Virus record (IMG/VR): IMGVR_UViG_3300043787_000063
Coordinates: 1 to 60,421 of that record
DNA: 60,421 bases
Strand: one strand, 5' to 3'
Source: a virus
The translations under genes and the position numbers were made by a program. Below the pieces are notes generated by a model. It was not told where the DNA came from, did no database searches, and was given only the letters and a program-made list of their open reading frames with translations. How positions within the stretch are numbered: the stretch's first letter is position 1; each line of letters starts with the position of its first letter. This document shows positions 16,524 to 25,214 of the stretch, one piece after another.

Positions 16524-17617
16524 TGTCTGTTGATATTTTAAATCTTGATAGGGACATTGCTTTAATAAAAAAGCGTAGAGGAAATGTTATAGGTATTGCT
16601 TCTGAAGAACCTCCTATAACTAGAATACCTTTAGAATCTCCTGTATTAATGAGAATTACTTCGGGCGGAATACCTCTTGGAAGAATAACTAGAATATTTG
16701 GAGGACCGAGTAGTGGGAAGACCTTGGCAAGTTACGGGATTATTAACGCAGCACATAATCTTCGATCATCTGATTATCCTATAGGTCTAGAGTGCTGTTA
16801 TTATGATATAGAGCAGCAATTTAGTGTGGACTTTGCAAAATCTTTGGGTATAGCGACTGATAGATTAATTAGGTGGGATGGACAAATAATTGAAGACGTA
16901 GCTACGGAGATGGAAAAGCTTTTAGGATCCATTCATGTGCATGTACTTGATTCTATATCTGAAGCTTTACCAATGGATAGATTTAAACACGATCCATCTG
17001 AATGGGGAGGAATAAATTTAAAGATTAGGTCTTGGGAAAAAGCTTGGGAATATATTATGAGAAAAATGGACAAGAGTGAAAATGCTATTATAGCTATTTC
17101 CCACGTTACTAAAACTGGTAATGATAGAAAATCTGAAAAAGCTTTAGATGGTAAGGAGATAGAACATTTATCTGGTCTTTCTATTCAGATGAAACAAACT
17201 AAATGGTTATATTATGACGAAGAAGGATTTCTTCAAACTGAGGATAAGCTAAAAGAGAAGGGTATATTGGGTATTGCTGGACAAAGAGAGGCCGATGGAC
17301 AAGAAATTGTAGTTAGAGTAACGAAGAGTAGAGTGTGTAAACCTTTTAGAATAGGCCATATGCGACTAGATCTAAACACATTTAAATTTGATCATACTTT
17401 TGAGCTTATGGAGGGAGCAGAATATTTTGATAAATGGGGAAATGTTGCTCATAGATCTGGACAACCTGCTATAGCTCATCGGGCAGCAAAACAAGGCGGG
17501 TGGGTTACACTTCCATCCGGCGAAAAAATACAGGGCGAAAGAGCATTAAGACAGATAATAGAGGCTGATAAAGATTTACAGAATCTCATTCGGCGCGCGA
17601 TGCTGGCTGGACAGTGA
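16523..17617 (+). CDS. RecA/UvsX-like recombinase
   Basis: A 364-residue strand-exchange ATPase. I take the GTG at 16523 (AAGAGGAAGTGAAAG upstream) over a TTG nine codons earlier. Walker A is GGPSSGKT (about residue 60), Walker B-like VHVLDSISEALP, then ISHVTKTG. The C-terminal basic region resembles RecA loop regions. It supplies homologous recombination for recombination-dependent replication, next to the SSB, helicase and resolvases. Confidence 0.85.
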   Translation: MSVDILNLDRDIALIKKRRGNVIGIASEEPPITRIPLESPVLMRITSGGIPLGRITRIFGGPSSGKTLASYGIINAAHNLRSSDYPIGLECCYYDIEQQFSVDFAKSLGIATDRLIRWDGQIIEDVATEMEKLLGSIHVHVLDSISEALPMDRFKHDPSEWGGINLKIRSWEKAWEYIMRKMDKSENAIIAISHVTKTGNDRKSEKALDGKEIEHLSGLSIQMKQTKWLYYDEEGFLQTEDKLKEKGILGIAGQREADGQEIVVRVTKSRVCKPFRIGHMRLDLNTFKFDHTFELMEGAEYFDKWGNVAHRSGQPAIAHRAAKQGGWVTLPSGEKIQGERALRQIIEADKDLQNLIRRAMLAGQ

Positions 17618-17618
17618 T

Positions 17619-18110
17619 ATGAAAGCTCCTAGAAATCATCCAAGTGCGCCAATAGAAGGAAATACAGATGAGTGGTGGACCCCTAAATATATTTTTGATG
17701 TTATAGGAATAGAATTTGATTTAGATCCATGTATGCCTGAAGAAAAAATAGATTATATTCCTTGTAAGAAAAGCTATGATTATGTAGATGATGGACTAAA
17801 TAAAGAATGGTTTGGAAAAATTTGGTTGAATCCTCCATATGGTAGAGAAACTGGTACGTGGGTTGAAAAGTTAGCTGATCATGGGAACGGAATAGCTTTA
17901 GTATTCGCTAGAACAGATGTAAAATGGTGGCATAAAGCAGTTGTTAAGGCTACTGCAATTTGTTTTATAAAAGGCAGAATAACTTTTGTACCAGGAATAG
18001 GACAAAAAGTAACAAGCAATTCAGGCGCGCCAAGTGTTTTAGTTGCATACGGAGATGAATGTGCTCAAGCTATAAAGAATTCTAATTTAGGAATGACTGT
18101 ATTTTTATGA
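17619..18110 (+). CDS. DNA N6-adenine methyltransferase (phage Dam type)
   Basis: 163 aa, the short phage Dam type. The N-terminus EWWTPKYIFDVI and the FDLDPC segment form the SAM site, and NPPYGR (about residue 72) is the catalytic motif. A GAP...VAYG end is usual for the family. It probably modifies phage DNA to evade restriction. The start is two bases after the recombinase stop. Confidence 0.85.
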   Translation: MKAPRNHPSAPIEGNTDEWWTPKYIFDVIGIEFDLDPCMPEEKIDYIPCKKSYDYVDDGLNKEWFGKIWLNPPYGRETGTWVEKLADHGNGIALVFARTDVKWWHKAVVKATAICFIKGRITFVPGIGQKVTSNSGAPSVLVAYGDECAQAIKNSNLGMTVFL

Positions 18111-18331
18111 GTGAGTATTTAAATTTTGAAGAAGATGACCATTATGAAGGTAAAACAAAAAGAATTGTAGTTGTAAGTAAGAGACATTTAGATATACTTG
18201 GGGAAATTAAATGGTATGGAGCTTGGAGACAATATACTTTCTGGCCAGCAGAGAAAACTATATGGAATACTCAATGTATGGATGATATTATATTATATAT
18301 AAAGAAGTTAATGGATGAGAGAAGAAAATGA
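18107..18331 (+). CDS. Conserved phage protein, 74 aa
   Basis: ATGA overlap with the previous gene. A segment rich in aromatic residues (WYGAWRQYTFWPAEKTIW) resembles small conserved phage proteins found next to replication genes. Function unknown. Confidence 0.55.
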   Translation: MSEYLNFEEDDHYEGKTKRIVVVSKRHLDILGEIKWYGAWRQYTFWPAEKTIWNTQCMDDIILYIKKLMDERRK

Positions 18332-18726
18332 GTAGTGCTGTATTAGAAATATTAGATAAGGATTTAAATGTGGTTGGGTATGGTGAGTATCATGGGACTA
18401 GTGATACCCTTCCTCCTGAATTTGTGGTTGATTACGAGAAAGAAATGAAAGGGAAAAGGCCGTATTTTCTAGGATGGCCAGACGAGGAGTGTAATCATGA
18501 TGATAATATAGACGTAATTTTATTTAGTAATTATGGCGGTACAAATTATTGGCCAAGTAAAGTATGCATGAAATGTAAAGTTATAACTGGTATGCTTGCT
18601 CTATATGAGCCTGAAGAGGGATACATTCCAAACCCTCCAGAAGAGAAGGAGTTTTGGCGCAAATTTCACGCTGATGGTTGGCCAAAAAGGGGAGATCCTA
18701 GAAAGAGTGATGCCTTATCGGATTGA
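18328..18726 (+). CDS. Hypothetical zinc-binding protein, 132 aa
   Basis: ATGA overlap with the previous gene. A CMKCK pair and an upstream ECNHDD could form one zinc site. It ends in a proline-rich tail. No family is assigned. Confidence 0.5.
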   Translation: MSSAVLEILDKDLNVVGYGEYHGTSDTLPPEFVVDYEKEMKGKRPYFLGWPDEECNHDDNIDVILFSNYGGTNYWPSKVCMKCKVITGMLALYEPEEGYIPNPPEEKEFWRKFHADGWPKRGDPRKSDALSD

Positions 18727-19754
18727 CGAGAAGCCAGCTTTGGGGATTACTCGATAATTTTACTCCAGTAGAGTCAGTTCTTTTATCTGCATATGAAAAT
18801 GAAGAGAGGGAAATTTGGCGTAAAGGATTTGGAGATAAGAAAGGTCATACTAGCTTTACTTTTTCTAAATTTCCTGGCGACGATCCCGGTGTGTGTGGAA
18901 GGGCTCAAGTATATAATCTTTTAAGGCCTATAGAAGAAAAACCTTTAACTCCCAAAACTAGAATGCTGTTTGACGAGGGAACTGCTATAGAGCATATGTT
19001 CGTAAAGAGGTGGTCTAATTATGGGGTTCTTCTATCGGCGGATATTACTGGCGACGATGATTTTCAAACTTATTTTGAAGATCCAGAATGTTGGGCAACC
19101 GGCAATCCAGATGCAATTCTCCTTCCTCCCTTTTATACTAAAAGTCATGTAGTTGAGGTGAAGACTACTGAACAAGGAAAAATAGAAAGAATGAAGAATG
19201 AGCCTGACTTTTTTATATATTCACATCGAAAGTACGTAAGACAATTACAAGTTAATATTGCAGAAGCTCATGATAAATTTTCTCATACTGTAATTACTTG
19301 CGAAAAAAGTGGTGTGCTGATAAAGAATGGGCAGGAAAAATGCGCGGCAGTTCATCCCGGTAAGTGTATTCCAAAAGTACTAAAAGTAGAACCTCCTGAT
19401 GACGGTACCCTTCTTTATGCAAGTAGAGAGGAACCACTTACATGTATGATGAGTTATTACGTTCCTCATGATCCATCTGTTATTATTGAGGGGAAGAAAA
19501 GACTTAAATCATGGAAAGAAGATTTTATAAATGGTATTTTACCAGACCACGTAGATGGAACTAACTCTAAAAAATGGACATCTGGAGAATGTAGATATTG
19601 TGATATGAAATCTATTGCCTGTAAAGTTGATTTTAAAAATAAAACTAAAAACTTGAAAGATTCAGAGTTGATAAAATATAATAAGAAAATGAAACCAGAT
19701 TATGATTATGATAAAGTTAGGTCTGAAGTGCTAGATAGGTGGTCGAATGTCTGA
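18723..19754 (+). CDS. PD-(D/E)XK nuclease, Cas4/RecB-like
   Basis: 343 aa from a TTG that overlaps the previous stop. The nuclease core shows GTAIEHMF (His), GNPDAILL (Asp) and VVEVKTTEQ (the Glu-x-Lys), around residues 80-145. An early cysteine (CGR) and a C-terminal cluster CRYCD...AC fit the iron-sulfur site of Cas4-type exonucleases. It probably makes 3' or 5' tails for recombination. Placement after recA and before a large acidic protein supports that. Confidence 0.75.
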   Translation: MTRSQLWGLLDNFTPVESVLLSAYENEEREIWRKGFGDKKGHTSFTFSKFPGDDPGVCGRAQVYNLLRPIEEKPLTPKTRMLFDEGTAIEHMFVKRWSNYGVLLSADITGDDDFQTYFEDPECWATGNPDAILLPPFYTKSHVVEVKTTEQGKIERMKNEPDFFIYSHRKYVRQLQVNIAEAHDKFSHTVITCEKSGVLIKNGQEKCAAVHPGKCIPKVLKVEPPDDGTLLYASREEPLTCMMSYYVPHDPSVIIEGKKRLKSWKEDFINGILPDHVDGTNSKKWTSGECRYCDMKSIACKVDFKNKTKNLKDSELIKYNKKMKPDYDYDKVRSEVLDRWSNV

Positions 19755-21873
19755 GATTCAGCTTAATGATGATCAGTGTAAAGCTATTTTATTAGAGGGA
19801 TTAAATAGGGAAGTATATGAGAACCAGGGAAAAGTTCCAGACGATCCAGCAGTAAGATTAAAGGATGCTACTGATTTAGTACAAGCTGCCAGGGCTGCCT
19901 ATAATGCAAATAATAGGTCAGAGAATGTTGAAGCGATTCTTTTTATAGCTCAGTGTGATATGAAACCCTTACCTATAGTAAATATAAAAGATTCTTCAAA
20001 TGAAACTTTTCCAACTGAGTTAAAGGATGTACCATTAATAACTTTAGAGGATGATAGAAGATATCATAATGGTTTAGATCTTTATTCTTTAAATGATACG
20101 GTTTTAGATGCGCTTATTGAAAATCTAGAAAATGGTTCTAAATCTGAGCAGGTAGAAGCCGATATAAAAGCATATACTGAAGAGAAGGCGAGGCGAGAAA
20201 ATGCGGCAGCAGAAAAAGGCCAAGAAATCCCACAGGCAGAAGCACCGGCAGAGGCTAATGAAAAAGCCGGAGAAATTAGCGCAGAGGGCCCACCAGCACA
20301 GCTTACGGTGGACGGTGAAGCTACTTCAACGTCAGGGAACGCTGGAGGAAGCGGAGAAGTTTCAAAAATTTCTGAACAAGAAGGAACCGATGCCTCAGCT
20401 TTTGCAAGAGCACAAACTCCAGAGACGCGCAGCGAAAAGGGGCGCAAAGTTAAAGCCAAGTCGCCTGAGAAAGATTCAGAACGTGGAGAGTTAGAAACCC
20501 AGCTTACTCTTGCTATTTGTAAATACCACGAAATAGATATTACTAAAATTCCTGATCTTAGTACCTGGGAACTTAAATATATTATAGATAATCCAGATGG
20601 AATAAAACTAAAAGAGAAAATTTTAATGGCTATAAATGAGAAAGAAGTTGAAGCTGATGCTATTCCTTCTGACAGAGGGGGGAAATCGGCGGTAGGGTTC
20701 AAAGAGGTTCCTTCTCCTGAAAGAATAGTAAGTAAAGCTGATCTTAATTTAGAAGAAGTAGAAGGAGAACCTGTCGGCCAGATTTCTGCCGAGAGGGAGA
20801 AGCTTGAGAGTTTAGTAACTGGCCCAATCTTAAAAGTTTATCGAAGAGGTAGAAAAGAAATTCCCTCTATCGGAGATAATGAGCTTCGGTTTATGATTTT
20901 AAATTCTGATGGAAAAGTATCTCCAGAGAATCTACAGAGAGCTAAGAATCTAGATGAAGGTAAGACTGGGATAATTAGTAATAAGCCAGAGATGGTAGTT
21001 ATTAAAGAGGTTCCTGGCCAAGAACAAGTTTCTCATTTTATTGATCGTAAAGAAGATGTAGAAAATAAAATGAAAACTATGCAAGAAAGTAAGGAACAAT
21101 TTCCTTTAACTGAGGTGACCTTGCCATCTGGACAAAAAGTAATGGTATCTTTGCCAAAAGATATAGAAACTAAGGTAGTTAAAGATCTTCAGAATGTTCA
21201 CGATGAAGATTTAAAGTTAGATGAAGAAAGAAATTCAGATGATGATCTAAAATCAAAACTTAAAGATGATATAACTATAACTGAGGTGGATAAAGAAGTT
21301 GTGGAGGATAATAATGCTGAAGCCTTGATGAGCCCGTTAGTTAAAATATCTAAGCAAGCATCTGAATTTCAGAATATCGGAGCAACTAAGATAGAAGATA
21401 CACAGCAGAAAAATCGCGCGATGGAAATAATTGCTAAAGAGGGTATGCCAATTCCTCCTCAATATTCAGATGAGGAAGCTCCTATATTGCCTATGGATGT
21501 CTCTGTAATTTCTAGGGATGAATTATTTTCTCTTCACGCAAAGTTCCATGCTTGCGAGTCAAGGATGCTTTGGCTGATGTGTCAAGAGGAAGATACATTA
21601 GGAGATATAGAAAAGCTTAGGAAGAATAGAGAAGCAGTAGTAGCAGCAGAAGTTCCATTTATGGGAGAGGATGGAAAAAGAAATACGAACGAGTTTCGAG
21701 ATTCTCAAGTTGCTGCGGATGAAGAAGTATTAAGCTTAGGTATGCAAGAGCACGAGATAAAGAAGGTATTTAAGAGATTGAAGGTTCTTTGTGACTCTTA
21801 TCATAGGTCTTGTGAGAGAATGTCTAGACAGATGTCTAAATATGAAAGAGAGAGGTTAGATGCCCCAAGATGA
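19747..21873 (+). CDS. Large acidic protein with two related modules, 708 aa
   Basis: The stop and start overlap the nuclease gene. A helical N-terminal 130 residues is followed by a low-complexity Ala/Glu/Lys segment. Then come two related modules around residues 250-340 and 350-440: IPDLSTWELKYI and IPSIGDNELRFM, each followed by a KEVP box. A long charged linker and a helical C-terminal domain follow. It could be a scaffold or recombination partner, but no function is supported by a motif. The GC-rich segment 20200-20480 differs from its surroundings. Confidence 0.55.
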   Translation: MSEIQLNDDQCKAILLEGLNREVYENQGKVPDDPAVRLKDATDLVQAARAAYNANNRSENVEAILFIAQCDMKPLPIVNIKDSSNETFPTELKDVPLITLEDDRRYHNGLDLYSLNDTVLDALIENLENGSKSEQVEADIKAYTEEKARRENAAAEKGQEIPQAEAPAEANEKAGEISAEGPPAQLTVDGEATSTSGNAGGSGEVSKISEQEGTDASAFARAQTPETRSEKGRKVKAKSPEKDSERGELETQLTLAICKYHEIDITKIPDLSTWELKYIIDNPDGIKLKEKILMAINEKEVEADAIPSDRGGKSAVGFKEVPSPERIVSKADLNLEEVEGEPVGQISAEREKLESLVTGPILKVYRRGRKEIPSIGDNELRFMILNSDGKVSPENLQRAKNLDEGKTGIISNKPEMVVIKEVPGQEQVSHFIDRKEDVENKMKTMQESKEQFPLTEVTLPSGQKVMVSLPKDIETKVVKDLQNVHDEDLKLDEERNSDDDLKSKLKDDITITEVDKEVVEDNNAEALMSPLVKISKQASEFQNIGATKIEDTQQKNRAMEIIAKEGMPIPPQYSDEEAPILPMDVSVISRDELFSLHAKFHACESRMLWLMCQEEDTLGDIEKLRKNREAVVAAEVPFMGEDGKRNTNEFRDSQVAADEEVLSLGMQEHEIKKVFKRLKVLCDSYHRSCERMSRQMSKYERERLDAPR

Positions 21874-22090
21874 TAAATATAATAATATAGTTGATGAGGA
21901 CGAGTATAGTCTAGAATTAGATAATAATATGGAATATGGATATGAGGAAGAATGTGATCTTAAATTAAGAAATCGTTCTATTTTAGATTCATTATATAAT
22001 CATGATGACATAATTATTCAAGAGGCTATTGAATGTAATACTCCTGATTGGAATATGGAGGTTAGCGTTAGATGCGCCACGGTGATATAA
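21860..22090 (+). CDS. Acidic hypothetical protein, 76 aa
   Basis: It overlaps both neighbours. Very acidic (many Asp/Glu and Tyr). No motif is seen. Real by its place in the operon. Confidence 0.5.
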   Translation: MPQDDKYNNIVDEDEYSLELDNNMEYGYEEECDLKLRNRSILDSLYNHDDIIIQEAIECNTPDWNMEVSVRCATVI

Positions 22091-22437
22091 AAATTAAATT
22101 TAGAGTTAAAGATTTAATAAAAGCTTTGGAAGATGGAAAGAAAAGGCAGAATAATAAATATGAGACAGATTTAGTAGCTTATAATGCCTATGCTAAAAAG
22201 TTAGCTCCTAAAATCTCGGCAGAGATAAGAAAATTAGCCGATCAAATAGACGAACTGAATTTTACTAATATTAATACTAGATATAGTAATATGATAGGAT
22301 TTGAAATAAGAACTAAGCTTAGGGAAAAGCCTTCTAAACCAAATACTAACCAAATTGATTCTACTTTAGAAGCTTTAAAAATATCTTCTGATGAGTTTAT
22401 TACTATAAAGCAATCGGAGTATGATAGTTTATTGTGA
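22072..22437 (+). CDS. Hypothetical helical protein, 121 aa
   Basis: It overlaps the previous gene by 19 bases and the resolvase start by 4 (GTGA). Basic and helical, with no domain recognised. It could be a partner of the resolvase. Confidence 0.5.
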   Translation: MRHGDIKIKFRVKDLIKALEDGKKRQNNKYETDLVAYNAYAKKLAPKISAEIRKLADQIDELNFTNINTRYSNMIGFEIRTKLREKPSKPNTNQIDSTLEALKISSDEFITIKQSEYDSLL

Positions 22438-22664
22438 AGATAGCAGGTATTGATCCTTCAAGCTCTATAACAGGAGTTGCTTTATTAGAGAATAACAAAC
22501 TCATTATAACTGACCAATGGAATAAACCCAAAAATGGATCTGCTCCTGATAGATTAGTAGATTATTTTCTTTGGATACAAAATTGGTTATCTACCAATGA
22601 ACCAGATGTAGCAGTAATTGAGTTTCTTTCTGTCGTAAGAAATGCAGAAGCCACAATAGAATAG
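22434..22664 (+). pseudogene. RuvC-like resolvase, N-terminal half
   Basis: 76 residues from GTG. IAGIDPSSSITGVAL carries the first catalytic Asp of the RuvC/RNase H fold, and VAVIEF near residue 63 the second acidic residue. The frame is then cut by a stop (TAG at 22662). The rest of the same protein resumes at 23988, so this is the 5' part of a resolvase gene split by an inserted cassette. The half alone lacks the last catalytic DxxD. Confidence 0.8.
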
Positions 22665-22669
22665 ATAAA

Positions 22670-23551
22670 ATGATTTTAAATCCTGTAGAATTTTTCATTA
22701 GCCCAAAGGGGAAGCTTAGATTTGGTATTTTAGATAATGGTTGTTGGCCTTGGTTAATGGAAACTAAAAATAATTTGGGATATTTAAAAATTAATGGGAA
22801 AAGTTTAACAGCTGACAGATGGTTATATGAAGAAGCTTTTGGAAAAATTCCATCAGATAAAAAGTTAAACAAAAATTGTGAAACTAATTTATGTGTTAAT
22901 CCAGATCATATGAGGCTAATTGCTAAAGTAGATAAGTGTCAAATTGGATGTAAATGTAAAAAGCATTCATCTGAATTTAGAAAAATAGTTGGTAATCGTA
23001 ACAAAATAATTCACAAAGGAAAGATTGTTAGCAAAGAAACAAAGAGTAAAATGAGTGCTTCTCATATGGGAAAGACTATGCCTCCTAAGTCTAAAGAGTC
23101 TCTTGCTAAACAGAGCGAGTCTATGAAAATTGCTTGGGAAAATATGTCTGAAGAGACAAAAATTGTTAGAGCGAGAAAAATTTCTGAGTCTCATATAAAT
23201 AATCCTAGAATTCATAATACGTTTAAAGCTACGAATTTAGAGAATTATTTAGAAGATTTATTAATAATTTTAAATATAAAGTTTAAAAAACAAGTTTGGA
23301 TAGGGAGAGCTTGTGTAGATTTTTTAATAGAAGATTCTGCGATTTCTAATAAACCAATCGTTCTTGAGGTGTATGGCTGTTATTGGCATAATTGTAAAAG
23401 ATGTCAAGATATTAGAGGAATACAACCCAGGCCAGAAAAAACTATTGAGGATTTAACAAGAAAAATTTTATTAGAAGAAAAGGGATACCAAGTTATTGAG
23501 ATGTGGGAACATGAATTACCTGCTTGCTCAGATGGGAAAGTTATTTTTTAA
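22670..23551 (+). CDS. Homing endonuclease: HNH, NUMOD3-like helices and Vsr/PD-(D/E)XK-like C-terminus
   Basis: 293 aa. The N-terminus (about 1-90) resembles an HNH_3 domain (CETNLCVNPDHMRLI). A middle NUMOD3-like DNA-binding region reads SKETKSKMSASHMGKTMPPK (about 122-141). The C-terminal domain (about 185-290) has VDFLIEDS and LEVYGCYWHNC, like Vsr-type DNA nick endonucleases. It sits exactly in the resolvase gene, so its recognition site is probably there. Confidence 0.8.
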   Translation: MILNPVEFFISPKGKLRFGILDNGCWPWLMETKNNLGYLKINGKSLTADRWLYEEAFGKIPSDKKLNKNCETNLCVNPDHMRLIAKVDKCQIGCKCKKHSSEFRKIVGNRNKIIHKGKIVSKETKSKMSASHMGKTMPPKSKESLAKQSESMKIAWENMSEETKIVRARKISESHINNPRIHNTFKATNLENYLEDLLIILNIKFKKQVWIGRACVDFLIEDSAISNKPIVLEVYGCYWHNCKRCQDIRGIQPRPEKTIEDLTRKILLEEKGYQVIEMWEHELPACSDGKVIF

Positions 23552-23985
23552 TGTTAATACAATTAAAAATAGCTGGTAAATCTTCTACTAAGCAAAGACC
23601 TAGATTTAATTCTCAAACTGGTCATACCTATACCCCTCCTTCAAATATAATTTCTGAGAACGATGTTAGGAGCGTTTGGCGTGAAGCTGGGGAACCAAGA
23701 TTTGAGGGTAATACCCCGTTATCATTACATATTTTTATAGATGTATTAAGGCCACAAAGTCATTATAACAGTAAAGGTATTTTAAATAAAAAGGGGAATG
23801 AACACCCTTGGCCCGATAATAAAAAGCCTGATTTAGATAATGCTGTAAAGCTCATTATGGATGCTTTAAATAGTAGAGCTTATAAAGATGATGTTCAAAT
23901 TTGTCATATAGAAGTTATGAAAATGTGGGGAGAGTGGCCCGAGACTAGAGTAACTATAAATTCAATGCTTGATGATATTCAATAA
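23551..23985 (+). CDS. rusA: RusA-like Holliday junction resolvase
   Basis: 144 aa. I take the ATG at 23551, just after the endonuclease stop, rather than an upstream in-frame start. N-terminal KIAGKSSTKQRPRF, then WPDNKKPDLDNAVKLIMDALN with the RusA metal-binding aspartates (about residues 85-105), and a terminal YKDDVQI with a third acidic cluster. It cuts four-way junctions and may replace the disrupted RuvC activity. It is part of the inserted cassette. Confidence 0.85.
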   Translation: MLIQLKIAGKSSTKQRPRFNSQTGHTYTPPSNIISENDVRSVWREAGEPRFEGNTPLSLHIFIDVLRPQSHYNSKGILNKKGNEHPWPDNKKPDLDNAVKLIMDALNSRAYKDDVQICHIEVMKMWGEWPETRVTINSMLDDIQ

Positions 23986-23987
23986 TA

Positions 23988-24230
23988 TCCCATTATCAAG
24001 CAATTAGTGCTTTAGCTTGTAAACTTAGAAAATTATTAGTTATAGAAGCTAGGGTTACATCGGCAAGAAAAGCGGCGTTGGGAAAGGGAAGTATGTCTAA
24101 GGAGGAATCATATAAAAAGATTAAAGAGATTTATCCCGGCGAAGATTGGGGCCGCATAAATAATGGTGGCGCTGACAGAAGTGATGCTCTAATACTTGCT
24201 ATGGCTGGATTACAATTAGCTGAGAGATAA
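23988..24230 (+). pseudogene. RuvC-like resolvase, C-terminal half
   Basis: The frame reads SHYQAISALACKLRKL, then ARVTSARKAALGKG, then GGADRSDALILAMAG. These are the conserved C-terminal motifs of phage RuvC-like resolvases, including the last catalytic acidic residues. There is no usable start codon (TGA stops lie just upstream), so it would only be made if spliced or read through. Together with 22434-22664 it forms a complete protein. Confidence 0.8.
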
Positions 24231-24235
24231 TTAGT

Positions 24236-24397
24236 ATGAAATATAACCCAGTTGTATATAAAGAGTTAAATAGAATTAGATGTATAAATAATGAAGAAAA
24301 GCAAATTAATGAAGCTATGAAATTATATTTAAATGATGTGGTAGATTTAGAAGAATATGAATTATTTTGCAGTGAAATAATTAAACTACTAGTATGA
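24236..24397 (+). CDS. Hypothetical protein, 53 aa
   Basis: It starts 5 bases after the resolvase remnant. Helical, acidic in its C-terminal half. No motif. Probably an ordinary small phage gene. Confidence 0.45.
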   Translation: MKYNPVVYKELNRIRCINNEEKQINEAMKLYLNDVVDLEEYELFCSEIIKLLV

Positions 24398-24407
24398 GAG
24401 TGAGGTG

Positions 24408-24449
24408 ATGCAATTGACTATCGGAGAAGTAGTAGCACCGTTGTTATAA
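24408..24449 (+). CDS. Possible 13-residue leader peptide
   Basis: GAGGTG precedes an ATG for a 13-codon frame (LTIGEVVAPLL at its end). The frame stops directly before a strong terminator hairpin. The layout fits a leader peptide with attenuation ahead of the packaging genes. Confidence 0.35.
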   Translation: MQLTIGEVVAPLL

Positions 24450-24487
24450 GGGCTCCTTGGTGCGGATTTCTGCTGAGGAGCCCTTTC
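24450..24487 (+). terminator. Intrinsic terminator / attenuator
   Basis: GGGCTCCT pairs with AGGAGCCC (8 bp, 18-base loop), followed by TTTC. It separates the recombination genes from the packaging genes. Confidence 0.65.
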
Positions 24488-24492
24488 AAATA

Positions 24493-24633
24493 ATGTATGA
24501 TGGTAAGATGAGAAGAGATAGAAAATATCCGTGGGTTAGTATAAAGGGGTCTAGGAGGTTCAAAAGAAAACCTTGGCGTTGGCGTGACTCTACTACTCGG
24601 TTAGTTAAGATTAGGAAGAAACCTTGGAAATGA
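24493..24633 (+). CDS. Very basic 46-residue protein
   Basis: It starts just after the terminator. Rich in Arg/Lys/Trp (RRFKRKPWRWRD), so probably binds nucleic acid. It overlaps the terS start (ATGA). The family is not known. Confidence 0.45.
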   Translation: MYDGKMRRDRKYPWVSIKGSRRFKRKPWRWRDSTTRLVKIRKKPWK

Positions 24634-25214
24634 GCGAAGAACAAGAAATAGAGATGGAAGAAAATGGATCTGTAAAAGGTCATAGAGAAGACTTTCCTGA
24701 ATCTATTTCTGCGCTAAATCCTGCTGATGCATCAGTTTCAAAACAACCAAAAGATTCTCGCGGTAAGAGACTTTCAGGATTCGCTCGCCAGGGCTATTGG
24801 GATGAACCTAGTAAAGATGATCCGAATATAACTAATAGAGAAGCAAAAAGTATCTGGGCGCGTAGGATGGCCGCGGAAGGTAAAATAGGTGGTGCTCGTC
24901 CAGGTTCAGGTAGACCAAGAAAACAATCAGTAGCAGAGGTAGTAGCCGACAAATCCTCCGAGAATGCTGATAAGATAGCAAAGAAGCTTTTAGATTTAGC
25001 TTTAAATCATATATCTCCTTCTATTAATTTACAAGCAGTGGATAGGTTAAATAAGTATGAACAAGATTATGAGAAAAATATGAGAGATGATGAGAAAGAG
25101 CTTCGTAAACTTTCTGGTGATTCTCTGGATGCTGCTTTAAGGGATGTCTTGGAGGAATATACTGGAGTACAATATGATATAGAAGTTAGCGAGAAAGATA
25201 TAGAAGATGTCTAA
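24630..25214 (+). CDS. terS: Terminase small subunit (putative)
   Basis: 194 aa. The ATG at 24630 is preferred over a TTG two codons earlier. The centre has a KIGGARPGSGRPRKQS motif, the usual signature of phage small terminases of this type. The rest is helical (oligomerisation) with an acidic C-terminus. It recognises phage DNA for packaging with TerL. Its position before the large terminase supports the call. Confidence 0.7.
   Translation: MSEEQEIEMEENGSVKGHREDFPESISALNPADASVSKQPKDSRGKRLSGFARQGYWDEPSKDDPNITNREAKSIWARRMAAEGKIGGARPGSGRPRKQSVAEVVADKSSENADKIAKKLLDLALNHISPSINLQAVDRLNKYEQDYEKNMRDDEKELRKLSGDSLDAALRDVLEEYTGVQYDIEVSEKDIEDV

Larger units (their letters stand above)
22659..23987 (+). 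mobile_element. Homing endonuclease plus RusA cassette inside ruvC
   Basis: The resolvase reading (GCC ACA ATA) stops at 22658 and continues (TCC CAT TAT) at 23988. The inserted 1329 bases hold an HNH/Vsr-like homing endonuclease and a RusA resolvase, with almost no non-coding space. A group I intron core is therefore unlikely unless it overlaps the ORFs. The bases AATA occur at both junctions. It probably arose by homing with co-converted flanking DNA. Confidence 0.65.

Noticed and set aside
20082-20702. 206-residue leftward frame inside the large acidic protein gene
   Set aside because: Ser/Ala/Phe-rich low-complexity translation, antisense to a protein-like frame, and no ribosome-binding site.
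22655-23990. Group I intron as the explanation of the ruvC split
   Set aside because: Only about 10 bases before and 2 bases after the ORFs are non-coding, with no visible intron core. Not excluded if the core overlaps an ORF, so it is left as a check.
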